Assembly (NCBI GenBank): GCA_963761755.1
Contig: CAVXIC010000039.1
Location: 124,001 to 188,000, forward strand
Direction of reading: 5' to 3'
Source of the DNA: CAJXVA01 sp963761755
GTDB taxonomy: Bacteria > Myxococcota_A > Polyangia > Nannocystales > Nannocystaceae
Length of the DNA stretch: 64,000 nucleotides
Shown here: piece after piece, positions 62,337 through 64,000 of the stretch
How positions within the stretch are numbered: position 1 is the stretch's first letter
Layout: every line of letters begins with the position of its first letter
The notes under the pieces: model-generated
What the model was told of the DNA's origin: nothing
Database searches by the model: none
The model's input: the letters and a program-made list of their open reading frames with translations, nothing else
Made by a program: the position numbers and the translations under genes

Positions 62337-63713
62337 GTGCGCGAACCCAGCAAAGAGGAGCTCTTCTTCGTCCCGCTCGGCGGGTCCGGAGAGATCGGGA
62401 TGAACCTCAACCTCTACGGCCACGACGGCCAGTGGTTGATGATCGACTGCGGCATCACGTTCGAGCAGGAGGACGGGGTGACGCAGGTCGTCATGCCCAA
62501 CGTCCGCTTCGCCCACCAGCGCCGCGATCGCCTCGTGGGGCTGGTCATCACGCACGCGCACGAGGACCACCTCGGCGCGGTCGTGCACGCCTGGGAGAAG
62601 CTGCAGTGCCCGGTCTACGCCACGCCGTTCGCGGCCGCGGTCCTGCAGCGCAAGATCGCCGAGGCGAGGCTGGACTACGAGGTCGACCTGCGCATCGTCG
62701 ACCGCGACGCCCCGCTGACGCTGGGCTCATTCACCCTCCGCTTCATCGACGTGACGCACTCCACGGTCGAATCACAGGCGATCTTGGTGAGCACCCCGGT
62801 GGGCACCGTGCTGCACACCGGAGACTTCAAGCTCGACCCCGACCCGCTGGTGGGACGCACGACCGACTTCGACGCGCTGGCGCAGGCGGCCCAGACCGAC
62901 ATCGTCGCCGCGGTCTCGGACTCGACCAACGCCACCAAGGACGTTGCGAGTCGCTCGGAAGCCGAGCTGCGCGATGCGATGGTTCAGCGGCTCGATGATC
63001 GGGCCGCGGGACGCATCGCTGTCGCCTGCTTCAGCAGCAACATCGCGCGCATCGACAGCCTCGCTCGCATGGCCCAGCAGCTGGGGCGCCACCCCGTCCT
63101 GCTCGGTCGCTCGCTGCGGCGCATGGTCACGGCCGCCCGCAGCTGCGACTACCTGGAGGTCTGGGACACCGAGATCGATGCCCGGGACTTCGGCTACCTG
63201 CCGCCGAACAAGCTCATGCTGATCTGCACGGGCACCCAGGGCGAGCCCGGGTCGGCCATGGACAGAATTTCGCGAGGTGATCACCGCGACGTCACCCTCG
63301 AGCGCGGAGATCTGGTGGTGTTCTCCTCGAAGATCATCCCCGGCAACGAAGAGGGCGTCGCCCGTCTTCACGCCGGCTTGCGCGGCCGCAGCGTGAACGT
63401 CGTCTCCGAGAAGGAGGGCTTCGTTCACGTCTCTGGACACCCTGGCCGCCCCGAGCTCCGCCGGCTCTACGAGGTCGCCAAGCCGCGCACGGTCATTCCC
63501 GTACACGGCGAAGAGCGCCACATGAACGCCCACGCCGACCTCGCCGCGTCGATGAACCTGCCCGCGGTCGTCCCCTTCAACGGCGCCGTCGTCCAGCTCG
63601 TGCCCGGCCCGGCCAAGATCATCGACTCGGTCGAACGAGGCCGCGTCCACATCCCAGGACGAGACGGCGGCGGCCGCAGCCGCAGCCAACCCCGACGCGA
63701 CCGTCGACGGTGA
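62337..63713 (+). CDS. rnj: Ribonuclease J-like metallo-beta-lactamase/beta-CASP protein
   Basis: 458-aa protein: GGSGEIGMNLNLYGHDG, HAHEDHLGA (zinc ligands), LHTGDFKLD, VSDSTNAT (beta-CASP), HVSGHPGRPELRRL and VIPVHGE. This fits RNase J, which performs 5'-exonucleolytic and endonucleolytic RNA decay. It is about 100 residues shorter than usual. The C-terminal dimerisation domain seems replaced by a basic tail (GRSRSQPRRDRRR). GTG start at 62337, 12 bases after the LNS2-like gene. Confidence 0.8.
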   Translation: MREPSKEELFFVPLGGSGEIGMNLNLYGHDGQWLMIDCGITFEQEDGVTQVVMPNVRFAHQRRDRLVGLVITHAHEDHLGAVVHAWEKLQCPVYATPFAAAVLQRKIAEARLDYEVDLRIVDRDAPLTLGSFTLRFIDVTHSTVESQAILVSTPVGTVLHTGDFKLDPDPLVGRTTDFDALAQAAQTDIVAAVSDSTNATKDVASRSEAELRDAMVQRLDDRAAGRIAVACFSSNIARIDSLARMAQQLGRHPVLLGRSLRRMVTAARSCDYLEVWDTEIDARDFGYLPPNKLMLICTGTQGEPGSAMDRISRGDHRDVTLERGDLVVFSSKIIPGNEEGVARLHAGLRGRSVNVVSEKEGFVHVSGHPGRPELRRLYEVAKPRTVIPVHGEERHMNAHADLAASMNLPAVVPFNGAVVQLVPGPAKIIDSVERGRVHIPGRDGGGRSRSQPRRDRRR

Positions 63714-63832
63714 TCGTCGGCGACTCGTGTCGGGACGGTGTCGTCGGGGTGTCGCCGGGGCCGCGCGCGCTGAAACCTGGAGAAAACTTGTGCCCGAGGT
63801 GCGGATATGTATTGCATCCCTGCTCATTGTCC

Positions 63833-63842
63833 TACATGTAGT
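63833..63842. promoter_or_regulatory. Short perfect palindrome upstream of a lipoprotein gene
   Basis: CTACATGTAG is an exact 10-bp palindrome about ten bases upstream of the ATG at 63853, in a comparatively AT-rich stretch. It may be an operator or chance. Confidence 0.25.
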
Positions 63843-63852
63843 CAGTGCCGCC

Positions 63853-64000
63853 ATGAACACTCGACTGCTGCTCCCCATCCTTGCGCTGCTCCCCCTGGCC
63901 GCCTGCGATCAGCCCGAGTCCGGCGGTGACTCGGGCCTCGTCGAGCCCAGCCTCGATGGCAAGTCCGACGAGTTCTCGGGCGTCGAGGATGGCGGCACGC
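63853..64000 (+). CDS. Lipoprotein, cut by the window end
   Basis: 49 residues visible: MNTRLLLPILALLPLAACDQ with lipobox LAAC, then an Asp/Gly/Glu/Ser-rich stretch including LDGKSDEFSGVEDG. Such acidic starts are common in secreted lipoproteins here; the function lies outside the window. Confidence 0.6.
   Translation, partial: MNTRLLLPILALLPLAACDQPESGGDSGLVEPSLDGKSDEFSGVEDGGT

Noticed and set aside
1..64000. tRNA or rRNA genes
   Set aside because: No cloverleaf with the conserved TTCGANTC arm or rRNA-like stretch was noticed by eye; a covariance-model scan would settle this.

Overview
The window is a high-GC chromosomal segment from what looks like a deltaproteobacterial predator, most likely a myxobacterium of the Nannocystineae. 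The evidence is the many lipoproteins with Ser/Thr/Gly-rich linkers straight after the lipobox (31967-33700, 34631-35806, 59558-60328, 61134-62324), a serine protease with a MYXO-CTERM-like tail (52371-53741), a Ser/Thr kinase with TPR-like repeats, and frequent ATGA/GTGA gene overlaps. I see no rRNA, tRNA or CRISPR array. The species assignment is an inference from style, not from a marker gene.

Layout. 0.3-6 kb: an AddB-like nuclease and an AddA-like helicase-nuclease. 6.2-14.1 kb: an accessory island with a frameshifted OmpA-like/peptidoglycan-binding gene, a 761-aa membrane-hairpin protein that looks like a polymorphic toxin, and four tandem units, each pairing a copy of the toxin's last ~90-105 residues with an overlapping lipoprotein. 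14.3-18.2 kb: a SNF2-family helicase. 18.2-20 kb: remnants and small hypothetical genes. 20.2-22.9 kb: a five-haem cytochrome coupled to a putative beta-propeller lipoprotein. 22.9-29.2 kb: a second effector-like locus, where a 1617-aa OmpA/peptidoglycan-binding/zinc-metalloprotease protein overlaps a Tat-type lipoprotein gene. 29.3-35.8 kb: cytochrome c lipoprotein, methyltransferase, DUF2254 protein, carboxylesterase, coiled-coil protein and VWA lipoprotein. 35.8-36.9 kb: an IS91-like transposase-derived gene. 36.9-44.4 kb: one tightly coupled minus-strand operon with a MacB-type ATPase, three consecutive HlyD-type adaptor lipoproteins, a MacB-type permease, a small-molecule kinase and an inositol-monophosphatase-like enzyme. 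44.9-51.6 kb: crotonase, ArsR/SRPBCC pair with a clear palindromic operator, secreted protein, ECF sigma factor with Ser/Thr kinase, GreA-like factor. 51.6-58.9 kb: lipoprotein, trypsin-like protease, YghU-type glutathione transferase, three glycosyltransferases, methyltransferase. 58.9-64 kb: secreted protein, cyclophilin lipoprotein, second crotonase, LNS2/HAD-like lipoprotein, RNase J, and a lipoprotein cut by the window end.

The most interesting region is 6.2-14.1 kb. The toxin's C-terminal module recurs three more times as small free-standing ORFs, each followed by an overlapping homologous lipoprotein that could be its immunity protein. Units 1 and 4 are almost identical over ~1.1 kb with no length change, so duplication or gene conversion is recent. 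The small ORFs of units 2 and 3 start with a DPKxLRT segment that also begins the giant metalloprotease at 29158, which links the two effector-like loci. Both loci also carry an OmpA-like domain that appears to be split by a peptidoglycan-binding insertion.

Data caveat: at least six places look like single-base indels in otherwise intact genes (near 6500, 7418, 7499, 19351, 37826 and 52145). Either several genes are decaying or the assembly carries residual indel errors. This matters before calling any of them a pseudogene.
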